DNA of 64,000 nucleotides from Thalassospira sp. MCCC 1A01148 (GCF_001613795.1 NZ_LPVZ01000004.1:22575-86574), one strand, 5' to 3'. Shown: positions 1 through 9,195, counted from the first letter of the stretch. The notes: generated by a model not told the origin, from the sequence alone. Program-made: numbers and translations.

Positions 1-392
1 TTCTGCGGCAGAACAGCCAGAACGACCAGCGCGAAAATCAGGGTCGGGATCGACATCATCAAATCGTTCAGACGCGACAGTCCCTGATCAATCGGACCAC
101 CGGAAACAGCGGCCGTGAAGCTCAGGAAAATGCCGATGGAAAACGACAGGATCGATGCTGCAAGCGACACAAACAGGGTTGTCTGCGCACCGTAAATCAG
201 GCGTGAAAGCAGATCACGGCCCAGGTTGTCGGTGCCCAGAAGATAAAGATCACTGGCCGGTTCCCAAACACCCGCAACAATTTCGCGTTCCCCATAGGGC
301 GCGATGAGCGGGGCAAGGACGGCACAGCCAAAAGCAAACAGAATGCCCAGAATACCGATCCAGGCGGTCAGCGGGATTTCACGTAATCTCAT
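1..392 (-). CDS. ABC transporter permease, DppC type (partial, C-terminal part outside window)
   Basis: Inner-membrane permease of a peptide/nickel/opine-type ABC importer. Only the first 130 codons are in the window, starting at ATG 392. The visible protein begins MRLREIPLTAW, has one transmembrane segment near residues 10-30, then the family-typical stretch LYLLGTDNLGRDLLSRLIYG that precedes the permease core. Its ATG overlaps the stop of the upstream DppB-like gene (ATGA, 4 nt), so the two are translationally coupled. It is the third gene of the substrate-binding protein, DppB, DppC operon. The transported substrate cannot be told from sequence. Confidence 0.9.
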   Translation of the reverse strand, partial: MRLREIPLTAWIGILGILFAFGCAVLAPLIAPYGEREIVAGVWEPASDLYLLGTDNLGRDLLSRLIYGAQTTLFVSLAASILSFSIGIFLSFTAAVSGGPIDQGLSRLNDLMMSIPTLIFALVVLAVLPQ

Positions 393-1396
393 CGCGGATG
401 CCTCAGTCTCGGATTGGCGACAATGGCGACGATATCGGCCACCATATTGAGCAGGATATACACCGCCGCAAAGATCAGGCCGCAGGCCTGCACGACAGGC
501 ATGTCACGTACTGTTACGGCATCAACCATATACTGGCCCATGCCGGGATAGACGAAGACAACCTCGACCACGACAACACCCACAACCAGATAGGCCAGGT
601 TCAGGGCAACAACGTTGACAATCGGGGCAATGGCATTCGGAGCCGCGTGTTTGACGATGGCCTTGAATGCGCCAAGACCCTTGAGTTCGGCGGTTTCCAT
701 GTAGGCCGATGACATCACACTGATGATGGCTGCACGGGTCATGCGCATCATGTGTGCGAGCACCACCATCACCAGCGTTGCCGTCGGCAGGGCAATTGCG
801 CCCAGTCGTTCCGACCAGCCCATATTGTCATAGACGGTGGACGGGAAAGTCGCGACGCCCATCTGCACGGCAAAGAACACGATCAGGATATAACCGATAA
901 AGAATTCCGGCAGCGAGATCGCGGCAAGCGACAGAACGTTAATCACGCGATCAGGAATACGGTTGCGATAATGAACTGCAACCATGCCAAGACCAACTGC
1001 AAGCGGCACCGAAATTGCCGCAGCAAAGAACGCCAGGAACAAAGAGTTCCCAAGACGCTTGGTGATTTGTTCACTTACCGGCGCACCACTGGCCCAGCTA
1101 TTGCCGAAATCGCCTTGAACAACACCGCCAAGCCATTCGAAATAGCGGGTCGTAATCGGACGATCCAGACCAAGGTCTTCGCGGATATTGGCAATTGCCT
1201 GCGGTGTCGCAGACTGCCCAAGATAGGTTTCGGCGAAATCGCCCGGAAGGGCTTCTACGCCAGCAAAAATCAGGACTGAAACAGCCCAAAGCAACAACAC
1301 ACTCAAGCCCAGTCGTTCGGCAATCAGTACCGATAACGGATGGGTTTCTTTTAGTCTGTGTCGCGCGGCTCGCACGCCGGCCAAGGGATTGGCCAT
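389..1396 (-). CDS. ABC transporter permease, DppB type
   Basis: Inner-membrane permease, partner of the DppC-type gene downstream. About 335 residues with six predicted membrane segments and the BPD_transp_1 fold; GDFGNSW and the EAA-like loop (SSAYMETAELKGLGAFKAI) are visible. Start choice: an in-frame GTG lies at 1402, but the GGGGGAG ribosome site is only 3 nt from it and 9 nt from ATG 1396, so ATG 1396 is preferred. About 200 nt separate it from the binding-protein gene upstream, with a strong hairpin in the gap. Confidence 0.9.
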   Translation of the reverse strand: MANPLAGVRAARHRLKETHPLSVLIAERLGLSVLLLWAVSVLIFAGVEALPGDFAETYLGQSATPQAIANIREDLGLDRPITTRYFEWLGGVVQGDFGNSWASGAPVSEQITKRLGNSLFLAFFAAAISVPLAVGLGMVAVHYRNRIPDRVINVLSLAAISLPEFFIGYILIVFFAVQMGVATFPSTVYDNMGWSERLGAIALPTATLVMVVLAHMMRMTRAAIISVMSSAYMETAELKGLGAFKAIVKHAAPNAIAPIVNVVALNLAYLVVGVVVVEVVFVYPGMGQYMVDAVTVRDMPVVQACGLIFAAVYILLNMVADIVAIVANPRLRHPR

Positions 1397-1523
1397 GAAC
1401 ACATACTCCCCCTTAGTGGCCTGAACGGAAATTCAAGACGGGTGGGACGGCAAAGGATAATTTGCCTCCATCTGGAAATTTCGATCAGACCGTGACTTAA
1501 ACAAACAGGCGAACAACAAGACG

Positions 1524-1552
1524 GGGACCACGACCAATAAGGTCGTGATCCC
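1524..1552 (-). terminator. Hairpin between binding-protein and permease genes
   Basis: GGGA plus CACGACC pair with GGTCGTG plus TCCC around loop AATAA: 11 base pairs with one mismatch. There is no good T-run after it on the minus strand, so it is more likely a partial terminator or an mRNA-stabilising hairpin that lets the binding protein be made in excess of the permeases. Confidence 0.55.
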
Positions 1553-1592
1553 GCATATCTTCAGTCATCGGGATGCAGGGCATCCCAACTGA

Positions 1593-3182
1593 TTAGCTGT
1601 TGATCCACAGACGCGAAGCAACAAAACCGTTCGACATGTCGTTGCCGATGTCATCGACAAAGCCGGAAACGTTTGTCGTGGTTGCGTTCACGAAGTCATT
1701 GAACATCGGCAGGATCAGACCACCGGTGTCACGGACCATCAGCGCCATGTCGTGGTACATTTCCTTACGCTTGGCCTGGTCGAGTTCCGCACGTGCTTCA
1801 AGAAGGATCTTGTCGAACTCGGTATTGAAGAAGCGGGTATCGTTCCAGTCAGCGCTCGACAGATAGGCGGTCGAGTACATCTGGTCCTGGGTCGGACGAC
1901 CACCCCAGTAAGAGGTCGAGAACGGCTGAACGTTCCAGACGTTCGACCAGTAACCGTCGCCCGGCTCGCGCTTGATTTCGATGTCGATGCCGGCCTTTTT
2001 GGCGGTTTCCTGATACAGGACTGCGGCATCAACTGCACCCGGGAAGGCAACATCGGACGTACGCAGCAGAACCGAACCGTCATGGCCGGACTTCTTGAAG
2101 TGGAAGGCCGCCTTGTCCGGATCGTAGGTGCGCTGTTCGATGCTTTCCGGGAACAGGGCATAGGTTTCGTTGATCGGGAAGTCGTTACCGACCTTGCCGT
2201 AACCACCAAGGATCTTCTCGACCATGGTTTCACGGTCCATCGCGTATTTCAGCGCCAGACGCAGGTCGTTATTGTCGAACGGCGCGGTGTTGCAATGCAT
2301 GATGAAGACATAGTGGCCGCGGCCCGAAGTGGTCTGAATTTCGACATTCGGTGCACGTTTGAGAAGGCCAACGGTCTTCGGATCAACACGGTTGATGAAG
2401 TGAACCTGACCCGATGACAGGGCTGCCATACGTGCGGTCGCATCGTTCATCACGATCATTTCGACGGAATCAACAAAGCCGCGATCGGTGCGCCAGTCAT
2501 TTTCGTTTTTCACAAACGTTGCGCGCACGCCAGCTTCGAAGTTGTCGATCTTGAACGGACCGGTACCGATGCCGGCATTCGGGTTGTCATACCCACCACC
2601 CGGCTGAATCACGAGGTGATAGTCACTTAGCAGCAGCGGAAGGTCAGCGTTGCCTTCGGACAGGGTCAGGACAAGATCGCCGCCCTTGTTTTCGATACCC
2701 TTGATCGAGCCCAGAACACCCAGTGCGCCGGATTCCGACTTTTCGTCGGTGTGGCGGTTCAGGGTTTTGACAACATCATCGATGGTCAGTTCGGAGCCAT
2801 CGTGGAATTCGACACCTTTGCGGATTTTGAATGTCCAGACCGATGCATCCGCATTCGGTTCCCAGGACTCTGCAAGGGACGGGACGGCAAGGCCACTGGA
2901 CGGATGTGATTCAACCAGGGTGTCACCCCAGTTACGGTTCATGGCAAAGGTGAATTGCGAAGACGATTTCGCCGGATCAATTACGTCCGTCGAAGAACCG
3001 CCCTGAAGGCCAAGTTTCAGATGACCGCCGCGTTTGGGTTCCTGTGCCATGGCTGCCTTGCCGTAAAGGCTGGTGGCAGCTGCAAGGGTCAGGCCGGCGG
3101 CCATCGAACGGCCGATAAACTCGCGGCGGTTCATTTCATGAGCGGTGACGCGTGACGCAAAATGCTTGATAGGGTCAGTCAT
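1593..3182 (-). CDS. ABC transporter substrate-binding protein, family 5 (peptide type), Tat-exported
   Basis: Periplasmic solute-binding protein of about 529 residues (SBP_bac_5), the usual family size. The N-terminus carries a twin-arginine signal (NRREFIGRS near residues 18-26) followed by a hydrophobic stretch ending ...GKAAMAQEPKRGG, which suggests export of a folded protein. Family marks include WTFKIRKGVEFHDGSELTIDDVV. Start ATG 3182 has AAGGA 6 nt upstream. It is the first gene of the operon with the two permeases; the ATPase genes are presumably beyond the left edge. Ligand unknown: dipeptides, opines and similar compounds are all possible. Confidence 0.9.
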   Translation of the reverse strand: MTDPIKHFASRVTAHEMNRREFIGRSMAAGLTLAAATSLYGKAAMAQEPKRGGHLKLGLQGGSSTDVIDPAKSSSQFTFAMNRNWGDTLVESHPSSGLAVPSLAESWEPNADASVWTFKIRKGVEFHDGSELTIDDVVKTLNRHTDEKSESGALGVLGSIKGIENKGGDLVLTLSEGNADLPLLLSDYHLVIQPGGGYDNPNAGIGTGPFKIDNFEAGVRATFVKNENDWRTDRGFVDSVEMIVMNDATARMAALSSGQVHFINRVDPKTVGLLKRAPNVEIQTTSGRGHYVFIMHCNTAPFDNNDLRLALKYAMDRETMVEKILGGYGKVGNDFPINETYALFPESIEQRTYDPDKAAFHFKKSGHDGSVLLRTSDVAFPGAVDAAVLYQETAKKAGIDIEIKREPGDGYWSNVWNVQPFSTSYWGGRPTQDQMYSTAYLSSADWNDTRFFNTEFDKILLEARAELDQAKRKEMYHDMALMVRDTGGLILPMFNDFVNATTTNVSGFVDDIGNDMSNGFVASRLWINS

Positions 3183-4040
3183 CCCTGTTCCTTCTCTGAT
3201 GCTTTTGATCTTGCTGAATTATTTAATTGGTGTGGCAGTTTCCACCCGCGATTTGGTTTTGATTGGTAGAGCAGGTTTGGGTGTCGTTCGGACACAAACG
3301 GGCATGCAGCGTGAAGATGCGCTGTTGTGCCATGTCACCGCTTTTGCGCAGCTATTGAACTCCCCCGTTGGCCACAATAATTTCCCCTTTCGGGTATGTG
3401 CACGGCCATGGATGTTGGCCTTTTGCAAGGCGCATCCAGCAAATATGTTCAGACAGGACCTATGATGTCCTGAGCTGAAAGCACATGTGTGTGGGACAGA
3501 CAGTGCACAAATCGAGCATATCGTGACACGAGTACGGTGCCTTCATCAAGCCGACAGCACACAGGTCTGCCAACATCCGGCATCCTTGAATAGATTTTTA
3601 TGGTTAAAAATTCTCTGGAAAATAGAATAGATTTCCGATGGATTTTTCCAAGAAATGCCTTGCCCGATAAGGGGTTTACGACCGGCTCGGTCGTTTGAAT
3701 TCGCCCGCATTATTGTATACGAAAAAAATTTTAAAATTTTCAGGTTCGAACATCGAAAATTGGTACAAAAAGGTCCTGAAATCGGTATTTGAATTCGAAA
3801 AATATTCAATAAGCGATTCGGGATTTGGCGCAGAATTCCAATGCCAATTCGGCAGGTTTCATAAGCAAGTATTGTCAAACTTGTGCACCGATTTGTGCGC
3901 ACAATACTGCAGCAATGTTTATGTGAGATTTCGAAAGTCGGTTTTTGATTTTGAACACGGTCAGTGTTAGGCTTTTGCCGCTACCCTGATATTTCGTGAA
4001 ATCATGGACTTCGGGGGTGGTGCACATAACGGAGGAATGA
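3183..4040. other. 858-nt gap, partly AT-rich, no convincing gene
   Basis: Divergent intergenic region between the binding-protein gene and the universal stress gene. Roughly 3580-3960 is clearly richer in A and T than the surroundings, with poly-A/T tracts near 3720-3740. Short open frames exist on both strands, but none has a ribosome site, coding-like composition or a recognisable product. It presumably holds the promoters of both flanking units; no specific site can be assigned. Confidence 0.5.
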
Positions 4041-4454
4041 ATGTATCAGAAGATGCTCGTGCCTGTCGATTTGGCCCACGTTGAAAAATTGGATAAAGCA
4101 ATTAAAACGGCGGTCGATCTAGCCAAGCATTACAAGGCCGAGATAAGCCTTCTCGGTGTCGGTACCAATACGCCGTCATCGGTTGCGCATACACCAAAGG
4201 AATTTGAACAGAAACTTCAGGCCTTCGCCGAAGATCTGGCGTCCAAGCATGGTGTAAGCACCAAGGCAATCGCCCACATTTCGCATGATCCTGCGGTGGA
4301 TCTCAGCAAGGAACTTGTCGCCAAGGCCGACGAACTTGGTGTTGACGTGATCGTCATGGCATCGCACGTCCCCGGCGTTGCCGACCATATCTTTGCATCG
4401 CATGGCGGATATGTGGCGTCTCACTCGGATCTTTCTGTGTTCCTGGTGCGTTAA
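4041..4454 (+). CDS. Universal stress protein (UspA family)
   Basis: Cytoplasmic 137-residue USP fold with the typical start YQKMLVPVDLAH and end SDLSVFLVR. The C-terminal nucleotide-binding motif (normally G-x2-G-x9-G-S/T) is altered: the segment reads ASHVPGVADHIFASHGGYVASH, closest in layout to the UspF/UspG type but lacking the usual G-S-N. ATP binding may therefore be weak or different. GGAGG lies 5 nt before the ATG. It sits 64 nt upstream of a BCCT transporter on the same strand, so a role in regulating that transporter is plausible, by analogy with TeaD next to the TeaABC ectoine importer. Confidence 0.9.
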   Translation: MYQKMLVPVDLAHVEKLDKAIKTAVDLAKHYKAEISLLGVGTNTPSSVAHTPKEFEQKLQAFAEDLASKHGVSTKAIAHISHDPAVDLSKELVAKADELGVDVIVMASHVPGVADHIFASHGGYVASHSDLSVFLVR

Positions 4455-4518
4455 GGAATGCGGAAGAACTCTTACGGCTAGGGGTAGCTGTATATTCATT
4501 TAACCTAGGGAGTTTCAA

Positions 4519-6189
4519 ATGGGGTCTGAAACTGATACGGGCATTGAAAGCCCGGACGGTGCTGCGAACCCGATTGATACAGAATATGAAATCGGGCAAG
4601 ACAATATCCAGGCAGAGATCGGGCCGTTTGGACTAGATGTCCACAACCCGGTCTTTTTGATTTCGGGTCTTGCGATTGTTGCATTCGTCTTTCTTACCCT
4701 GGCCTTTCAGGAAAGTGTCGGGCCGATGTTCAACGACCTGCGTGGTTGGCTGACATCGACGTTCGACTGGTTCTTCCTGTCTGCTGCCAACGTGTTCGTC
4801 GTGTTGTGTCTGTTCCTTATTGTTTCACCGCTGGGCCGTGTGCGTCTCGGTGGCGCGGACGCAACACCGGATTATTCCTATTCTGGCTGGTTTGCCATGC
4901 TGTTTGCTGCAGGCATGGGCATCGGTCTTATGTTCTATGGCGTGTCTGAGCCGATTTCACATTTCTCAAGCTCGATGGGAGGAATTGCTGTTGGTGAAGA
5001 TGGCCTTCGTTCGGACTGGGCGCCGCTCGGTGCTGCAGCTGGCGATGCCGATGCTGCCTTTGATCTTGGCATGGCTGCGACCATTTTCCACTGGGGTCTT
5101 CACCCGTGGGCGATCTATGCCACGGTGGCTCTTGCACTGGCACTGTTTTCCTTTAACAAGGGCCTGCCGCTGACCATTCGTTCGATTTTCTATCCGATCT
5201 TTGGCGAGCGTGTCTGGGGCTGGACCGGCCACTTCATCGATATTCTGGCTGTTTTCGCAACCCTGTTTGGTCTTGCGACCTCGCTTGGGTTCGGGGCCGA
5301 ACAGGCCAATGCCGGGCTTGATTACCTGTTTGGCATTTCGGTTTCCGATACCTCGAAGGTCTTCCTGATCGTCGGGATTACCGGTGTCGCGCTGATTTCG
5401 GTGCTGGCCGGTCTGGATGCCGGGGTCAAACGCCTGTCGGAAATCAACATGGTGCTGGCAGCGTTGCTGTTGCTGTTTGTGGTGCTGGTTGGTCCGACGA
5501 TGGACATCATCACCGGCTTCTTCACCAGCCTGGTTGCCTATGTTGAATACCTGCCTGCGCTGTCGAACCCGGTCGGTCGCGAAGATGCCAACTTCAGCCA
5601 GGGTTGGACGTCCTTCTATTGGGCGTGGTGGATTTCCTGGTCACCGTTCGTCGGCATGTTCATCGCACGTGTTTCGCGTGGCCGTACGGTCCGTGAATTC
5701 ATCACCTGCGTTCTGATCATTCCGTCTCTGGTTTGCGTTCTGTGGATGACTGCCTTTGGCGGTACCGCGGTTCACATGGTCAGCGAGGGTGTCTCGGCGA
5801 TTGCCGAAGCAGGTCTTCCGATTAAGCTGTTCACCATGCTTGACCAGTTGCCCATGCAGGCAATCACATCCTTTATCGGGATTGTCTTGGTGATTGTCTT
5901 CTTCGTGACGTCTTCGGACTCTGGTTCGCTTGTGATTGATACCATCACCGCAGGCGGCAAGGTCGATGCACCTGTTCCCCAGCGTGTGTTCTGGTGCACC
6001 TTCGAAGGTCTGGTTGCGATTGCATTGTTGCTGGGCGGTGGTCTTGGATCATTGCAGGCCATGGCCGTCTCGACGGGCTTCCCGTTCGCGATCGTGCTGT
6101 TGTTGGCCTGTTATTCGATCATTCAGGGCCTGCGTTCCGAACCCAAGGCGGTCGGGGCAGGTGCAGAAGCATCTAACAGCAAGGACTAG
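4519..6189 (+). CDS. BCCT family osmolyte transporter (betaine/choline/carnitine type)
   Basis: Inner-membrane secondary transporter of 556 residues with about 12 membrane segments after a hydrophilic N-terminus of about 45 residues. Three family signatures are visible: GMGIGLM near residue 132, the motif typical of sodium-coupled members such as BetP; the aromatic box FHWGLHPWAIY near residue 190; and WWISWSPFVGMFIARVSRGRTVREF near 368-392. Betaine or a related quaternary amine is the likely substrate. GGGAG precedes the ATG. Paired with the usp gene upstream; two hairpins follow the stop. Confidence 0.93.
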   Translation: MGSETDTGIESPDGAANPIDTEYEIGQDNIQAEIGPFGLDVHNPVFLISGLAIVAFVFLTLAFQESVGPMFNDLRGWLTSTFDWFFLSAANVFVVLCLFLIVSPLGRVRLGGADATPDYSYSGWFAMLFAAGMGIGLMFYGVSEPISHFSSSMGGIAVGEDGLRSDWAPLGAAAGDADAAFDLGMAATIFHWGLHPWAIYATVALALALFSFNKGLPLTIRSIFYPIFGERVWGWTGHFIDILAVFATLFGLATSLGFGAEQANAGLDYLFGISVSDTSKVFLIVGITGVALISVLAGLDAGVKRLSEINMVLAALLLLFVVLVGPTMDIITGFFTSLVAYVEYLPALSNPVGREDANFSQGWTSFYWAWWISWSPFVGMFIARVSRGRTVREFITCVLIIPSLVCVLWMTAFGGTAVHMVSEGVSAIAEAGLPIKLFTMLDQLPMQAITSFIGIVLVIVFFVTSSDSGSLVIDTITAGGKVDAPVPQRVFWCTFEGLVAIALLLGGGLGSLQAMAVSTGFPFAIVLLLACYSIIQGLRSEPKAVGAGAEASNSKD

Positions 6190-6202
6190 AAAACAGACTT
6201 GT

Positions 6203-6235
6203 ATGTGTCGCGGCCATTCATAGGCCGCGACACAT
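6203..6235. terminator. Perfect 13-bp hairpin after BCCT gene
   Basis: ATGTGTCGCGGCC and its exact reverse complement flank the loop ATTCATA, 14 nt after the BCCT stop. No T-run follows directly; a second hairpin at 6241-6276 does. It may protect the 3' end of the mRNA. Confidence 0.6.
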
Positions 6236-6240
6236 CCCAA

Positions 6241-6276
6241 AAACAAAAGGGGCACCAAACGGTGCCCCTTTTGTTT
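6241..6276. terminator. Bidirectional intrinsic terminator
   Basis: A 16-bp perfect stem (AAACAAAAGGGGCACC / reverse complement) with loop AAAC and A/T tracts on both sides. It lies between the convergent BCCT and META-domain genes and should work on both strands. Confidence 0.9.
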
Positions 6277-6305
6277 TGTCAGATCTTGCAAAGTGTTGGG
6301 AATGC

Positions 6306-6764
6306 TCAGGGATTGCCGGGCGCAAATTCGATCACGGCCTTGCCGTCAACGTCCCGAAGAACAAGGTGCCCGTCCGTCACATCCCAACTGTCAACGAGAA
6401 CGAAAGCACCACTTAGGGCGTTCTCGATCTGCATGGCTTCTTCTGCGATACACATTTTCCGCGTCATTGCCAGTTGCGCGACGCCAAGTGACGATCCGGA
6501 TTGTGTGTAGCCGCCGGAATACTGATTGCACCCGGCATTGCCTGATACCATGCCATCGTCGGAAAATGTTGCGGTTGCCGTGACTGGCGGTGTTGGCGAA
6601 AGGGTGCTGTTGCCTTCCGTCACATTGACCAATTGCCACTCCTGACCGGTGACAGTCGACCAGTCAGCGGACATATTGCCATTTGACGTCGCGCTGCACG
6701 CTCCAAGCGATACCAAAGCCGCGACGGCCAAAGTGGAAACGAACCTGTACTTTACACGATACAT
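6306..6764 (-). CDS. META domain lipoprotein (HslJ-like)
   Basis: 152-residue envelope protein. The N-terminus is a lipoprotein signal: basic start, hydrophobic core and lipobox LGAC, with the lipidated Cys near residue 23. The remainder is one META/HslJ domain with FSDDGMVSGNAGCNQYSGGY and the MTRKMC turn, whose paired cysteines are typical. HslJ in E. coli is linked to novobiocin resistance, but the molecular role of the domain is unknown. Monocistronic by position, with a shared terminator downstream. Confidence 0.85.
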   Translation of the reverse strand: MYRVKYRFVSTLAVAALVSLGACSATSNGNMSADWSTVTGQEWQLVNVTEGNSTLSPTPPVTATATFSDDGMVSGNAGCNQYSGGYTQSGSSLGVAQLAMTRKMCIAEEAMQIENALSGAFVLVDSWDVTDGHLVLRDVDGKAVIEFAPGNP

Positions 6765-6980
6765 GCGTGGAATCCTGTGTTGCTTGCCCGATCATACCCG
6801 GCCTTACTGCCGATGGTTGCAATTCAGCCTATCATATTTTCAAAGACCTGTGCGCCATACAGATGGAGCTCGCCTTGAAAACGTCTTTGCGCTGGGCGAT
6901 GGCTTATGGCTATGTTGTAAAGCCCTTTGGCGCATGATCCTTGCGTCTTTTCCCGTTTTTAGAATCAAGGCCCACCACCG

Positions 6981-7976
6981 ATGAAGATTTCGCTTAAAGA
7001 TGCCCACACGCTTGTGTGTGAAACCCTGATGCGTTGCAACGTAATCGCCGAAAATGCCGCATCGGTGGCAACCGCACTGGTGGCGGCGGAGGCATCCGGA
7101 CAAGGCGGGCACGGATTTCGTCGCGTGCCGGCTTATGCGGCGCAGGCAAAAGCCGGCAAAGTTGATGGTACGGTTCGGCCGGTTTTTGAAAAGCCGTCTC
7201 CCGGCGTGCTGCGGATTGACGCGCAGCATGGATTTGCCTATCCGGCGCTTGATTTGATGATGGGTCACTTGCCAGAAATGGCCCGCACTCAGGGTATTGC
7301 GATTGCCTCAATCCACAGATCACATCACGCGGGCGTCATGGGCCTGACGGTTGAACGTCTTGCAGAACAGGGGCTAGCGGCAATGATGTTTGCCAATGCG
7401 CCGGCGGCAATGGCAGCGTGGGGCGGGCGCCGTCCGATGTTTGGGACAAACCCGATTGCCTTCGGTGTGCCGGTGGGCGATGCCGGTGATCCGATCATCA
7501 TTGACCTTGCCCTGTCAAAAGTTGCGCGCGGCAAAATCATGGCTGCAAAGCAGAAAGGTGCGGAAATTCCCGACGACTGGGCACTGGATGTGGATGGCAA
7601 CCCGACCACTGATGCCCAGAAAGCCCTTGATGGTACGATGATCCCGGCTGGTGGGGTCAAAGGGGCGGCACTTGCCATGATGGTGGAACTGCTTGCGGCT
7701 GGACTTACCGGCGCACAGTTCGGTCACCAGTCTTCGTCACTTTTTGATGACAAAGGCGCACCACCTGCGCTTGGACAACTGATCATTGCCATTGACCCCA
7801 AGGCAACCGGCGGCGTGGGCGTAATGGATCACCTTGCCTATATTGCAAACGAGATTGCCGCAGAAGAAGGCGTGCGTCTGCCGGGGCGTCGCGGCAAGCA
7901 GGCACGTGCGCTTGCCGAAGATGAGGGTCTTGAGATCGAAGACGACGTCATGGAAGCCATCGGTCAAATTAAATAA
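6981..7976 (+). CDS. Ldh family oxidoreductase (malate/L-lactate dehydrogenase-like)
   Basis: 331-residue NAD(P)H-dependent dehydrogenase of the YlbC/YiaK/AllD/ComC fold. Seen: AAEASGQGGHGFRRVPAY near the N-terminus (usually S-x-G-H-G-x2-R), the SHHAGVMG catalytic-His segment near residue 115, and FGTNPIAFGVP near 155, which lines the cofactor site. Family members act on 2-oxo acids such as malate, lactate, ureidoglycolate, sulfolactate or cyclic imino acids, and sequence alone does not choose among them. The ribosome site before ATG 6981 is weak. It stands alone between a divergent lipoprotein gene and the phosphonate operon. Confidence 0.85.
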   Translation: MKISLKDAHTLVCETLMRCNVIAENAASVATALVAAEASGQGGHGFRRVPAYAAQAKAGKVDGTVRPVFEKPSPGVLRIDAQHGFAYPALDLMMGHLPEMARTQGIAIASIHRSHHAGVMGLTVERLAEQGLAAMMFANAPAAMAAWGGRRPMFGTNPIAFGVPVGDAGDPIIIDLALSKVARGKIMAAKQKGAEIPDDWALDVDGNPTTDAQKALDGTMIPAGGVKGAALAMMVELLAAGLTGAQFGHQSSSLFDDKGAPPALGQLIIAIDPKATGGVGVMDHLAYIANEIAAEEGVRLPGRRGKQARALAEDEGLEIEDDVMEAIGQIK

Positions 7977-8279
7977 ATTTCCCAGTGTATGTGTCTGTAT
8001 TTATGCCAAAATTGTCGATGCAGAATGTTTGACTGTCTTATAGATTTAAGATGGGGCATTCATCAGATAAATTTCTGCTGAGAAAGTCGGGACTGTTACA
8101 GAAATAATGTGGGAATTACAGGAAAATACTTCGATGAATTCTTGATGTATAGACAAGTTTAATTGTTGTCGGGGCGATATGCTCTGCGTAATCATCGAAC
8201 TGTAACATCAGTGTCACCGTAGAGTCGCCGTTTGTGCGTAGCTTCTTCATCCAGCGAAACACATTCAGGCGACTTTTTG
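7977..8279. other. 303-nt gap upstream of phnC
   Basis: No gene. AT-rich between about 8000 and 8190. Holds a good PHO-box candidate at 8200-8217 and an isolated CTGTTAC half-site at 8093. It is the expected promoter region of the phnCDE operon. Confidence 0.5.
8200..8217 (+). promoter_or_regulatory. Candidate PHO box (PhoB site) upstream of phnC
   Basis: CTGTAAC-ATCA-GTGTCAC: two 7-nt repeats matching the PhoB half-site CTGTCAT at most positions with the standard 4-nt spacer, 62 nt before the phnC ATG. Phosphonate uptake genes are usually PhoB-activated under phosphate starvation, so the location fits. Confidence 0.6.
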
Positions 8280-9125
8280 ATGCTGGTTGTAGATATCTCT
8301 GGACTGAACAAAAGCTTTACCCGTGACAAGCGCGCACTCAGCGATGTCAAACTGCAAGTGCGGGAAGGCGAGATGGTGGCGCTGATTGGCGCATCGGGTT
8401 CGGGAAAATCCACATTGATCCGTCACATTGCCGGTTTGCTGCGCGGGGATCGCGACGGCGGCAAGATCGCGGTGTTTGGCGAGATCATTCAGGAAAACGG
8501 CAAAATATCCCGCGGTGCGCGCAAGGTGCGCACTGAAATCGGTGTTGTTTTCCAGCAGTTCAATCTGGTCAGCCGCCTGTCGGTTCTGACAAACGTATTG
8601 ATGGGGCTTTTGGGCCGTGTTCCGGCATGGCGCGGATCGCTTGGCCTGTTCACCAAGGCTGAAAAACGGCGCGCCATGAGCGCGCTTTCGCGTGTTGGTA
8701 TTGATGCCCATGCTTCCAAGAAAGCGCGTAACCTTTCAGGTGGTCAGCAGCAGCGCGCGGCCATTGCGCGCACCATTACCCAGGGCGCCCGACTTATTCT
8801 TGCTGACGAGCCGATTGCATCGCTTGATCCGGCATCGTCGCGCAAGGTGATGAACACGCTTGATCGCGTGAACCGCGAAGACAACGTCACCGTCATCGTA
8901 TCGCTTCATCAGGTTGATTACGCAAAAGACTACTGCAAACGCACCATCGCCATGCGCGATGGTGAAGTCGTTTTTGACGGACCGTCAAGCGAACTGACGC
9001 CGCAATTCCTTCAGGAACTTTACGGCGAACATTCTTCCGAACTTTTTGCCGATGGTGCGGCACAGGCTGCCGAGCCTGTTGTAAAGCCCATCGCAGAAAA
9101 GGACCTGGCTGTCGCAACAAGCTAG
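8280..9125 (+). CDS. phnC: Phosphonate ABC transporter ATP-binding protein
   Basis: ATPase of the phosphonate importer, 281 residues. Walker A GASGSGKS, signature LSGGQQQRAAIARTI and Walker B LILADEPIASLDP are all present; the linker after Walker A and the VFQQFNLVSRLSVLTNVLMG segment are PhnC-like. An upstream in-frame TTG (8232) has no ribosome site; ATG 8280 (MLVVDISGLNKSF) fits the family start. First gene of the plus-strand phn operon, behind a candidate PHO box. phnD follows after 70 nt. Confidence 0.95.
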   Translation: MLVVDISGLNKSFTRDKRALSDVKLQVREGEMVALIGASGSGKSTLIRHIAGLLRGDRDGGKIAVFGEIIQENGKISRGARKVRTEIGVVFQQFNLVSRLSVLTNVLMGLLGRVPAWRGSLGLFTKAEKRRAMSALSRVGIDAHASKKARNLSGGQQQRAAIARTITQGARLILADEPIASLDPASSRKVMNTLDRVNREDNVTVIVSLHQVDYAKDYCKRTIAMRDGEVVFDGPSSELTPQFLQELYGEHSSELFADGAAQAAEPVVKPIAEKDLAVATS

Positions 9126-9195
9126 CCGGGCCAGTTGTCATGACTGCCTTACCTTCTCGAAACATGTCCAAATCTATTCTGACAGGGGACTTCTT

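Noticed and set aside
3219..3428. 69-codon minus-strand frame upstream of the binding-protein gene
   Set aside because: Lies in the expected promoter region and has no coding features.
3546..3970. Overlapping short frames on both strands in the AT-rich gap (118 and 91 codons)
   Set aside because: No ribosome sites and no family resemblance; the two frames occupy the same bases, so at most one could be real.
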